From the NCBI GenBank assembly GCA_934162255.1, contig CAKPIG010000019.1:1-6385 (forward strand): a stretch of 6,385 bases of DNA. Reading direction: 5' to 3'. Of the stretch, positions 6,139 to 6,385 are shown piece by piece (position 1 is the stretch's first letter; every line of letters begins with the position of its first letter). This DNA is from an uncultured Clostridia bacterium. GTDB lineage: Bacteria > Bacillota > Clostridia > TANB77 > CAG-508. The notes beneath the pieces were generated by a model. It made no database searches, was not told the DNA's origin, and was given only the letters and a program-made list of their open reading frames with translations. The position numbers and the translations under genes are program-made.

Positions 6139-6167
6139 ATTATATACTTATATAATGCAAAATTCAA
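6139..6167 (-). promoter_or_regulatory. Sigma-A promoter of murC
   Basis: On the minus strand, TTGAAT (6167-6162) is followed after exactly 17 bp by a perfect TATAAT (6144-6139). It has the same -35, spacing and -10 as the rnhA promoter. Transcription would start near 6132, leaving a leader of under 30 nt that contains the ribosome binding site. Confidence 0.75.
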
Positions 6168-6179
6168 GATTTTGGTTAC

Positions 6180-6224
6180 AAAAAAATTAGTAAAATAAAA
6201 TTAATAAAAAAAATGTAAAAAAAA
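6180..6224 (+). promoter_or_regulatory. A-rich tract upstream of the spoVG promoter
   Basis: 43 of these 45 bases are A or T, mostly A-runs, directly abutting the sigma-H -35 element. In B. subtilis an A/T-rich box upstream of spoVG stimulates the promoter and overlaps the AbrB repressor site. The equivalent role here is inferred from position and composition only. Confidence 0.45.
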
Positions 6225-6251
6225 GAAGGAAAAAAATTCTAGATGTAGAAT
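6225..6251 (+). promoter_or_regulatory. Sigma-H promoter of spoVG
   Basis: GAAGGAAAA (6225-6233) and GTAGAAT (6245-6251) match the sigma-H consensus (R-n-AGGA-W-W-W, 11-12 bp, R-n-n-GAAT) at every defined position, with an 11-bp spacer. Transcription would begin near 6258, about 50 nt before the start codon. spoVG is a classic sigma-H gene in B. subtilis, so the gene identity and the promoter support each other. Confidence 0.85.
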
Positions 6252-6308
6252 AATATACATAGTACATAAGAAAATGTACAAATTTAATTAACAGTGGAGG
6301 TGCACACA

Positions 6309-6385
6309 ATGCAAATAACAGACGTACGTTTAAGAAAAGTAAATTCAGAGAACAGAATGAAAGCTGTTGCTTCTGTAACATTCGA
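6309..6385 (+). CDS. spoVG: SpoVG, septation/sporulation regulator (3' partial)
   Basis: Only the first 25 full codons are inside the window, but they read MQITDVRLRKV, then NSENRMKAVASVTF, the highly conserved N-terminus of SpoVG (compare TDVRLRRV and GRMKAIAS in B. subtilis). SpoVG is a small protein, usually about 85-100 residues, that binds RNA and DNA. It affects asymmetric septation, cortex formation and, in some species, virulence or capsule genes. The ATG is preceded by a near-perfect GGAGGTG (6296-6302), with 8 bases between GGAGG and the start. It is divergent from murC and under a sigma-H promoter. glmU commonly follows spoVG, but that lies beyond the window. Confidence 0.93.
   Translation, partial: MQITDVRLRKVNSENRMKAVASVTF

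Noticed and set aside
6187..6381. Minus-strand 64-codon frame over the spoVG promoter and start
   Set aside because: It is antisense to spoVG and its promoter. Its Phe/Leu-rich translation simply reflects the A-tract.

Overview
The window comes from a very A/T-rich, endospore-forming Firmicute, most likely a member of the Clostridia. The grounds are the composition, codon use dominated by A/T-ending codons, strong AGGAGG-type ribosome binding sites, and a gene set that includes a SleB-type spore-cortex hydrolase and SpoVG. The genetic code is standard: the complete genes end in TAA or TAG. Genus cannot be decided from the sequence. No IS element, CRISPR array, tRNA or rRNA was seen, and most of the window looks like ordinary chromosomal housekeeping sequence.

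Layout. (1) 1-1869 (+) is the 3' part of a large surface or secreted protein. It has three tandem MucBP-like repeats, then a von Willebrand factor A domain with an intact metal-binding site, then a short C-terminal beta-rich segment. The reading frame is open from base 1, so its start lies upstream of the window. A hairpin at 1884-1923 probably ends its transcript. (2) 1926-2125 holds only a 65-codon open stretch with no start signal, probably a gene remnant, which overlaps the terminator and last codons of the next gene. (3) 2115-3353 (-) is tmcAL, the acetate-dependent ac4C synthetase for elongator tRNA-Met. (4) A 120-bp divergent promoter region separates it from rnhA (3474-3920, +), which encodes RNase HI, and sleB (3972-4652, +). 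(5) A bidirectional terminator at 4689-4721 separates sleB from the convergent gene murC (4726-6105, -). (6) A roughly 200-bp divergent region carries a near-consensus sigma-A promoter for murC and a consensus-matching sigma-H promoter for spoVG, whose first 77 bases close the window.

How the genes relate. MurC makes the UDP-MurNAc-L-Ala precursor of peptidoglycan. SleB would degrade modified cortex peptidoglycan at spore germination. SpoVG is an early-sporulation RNA/DNA-binding regulator, often found next to cell-wall precursor genes in Firmicutes. TmcAL and RNase HI serve tRNA modification and RNA:DNA hybrid removal. The right half is therefore a conserved cell-wall/sporulation neighbourhood. 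The left end is accessory surface-protein sequence and is the least conventional part.

Two start sites should be set by their ribosome binding sites rather than by the longest frame: rnhA at 3474, not 3462, and murC at ATG 6105, not GTG 6114. I did not find convincing evidence of a new biological system. The points most worth a second look are the unanchored MucBP-VWA protein, the orphan open frame at 1928-2125, and the sigma-H and possible sigma-G promoters.
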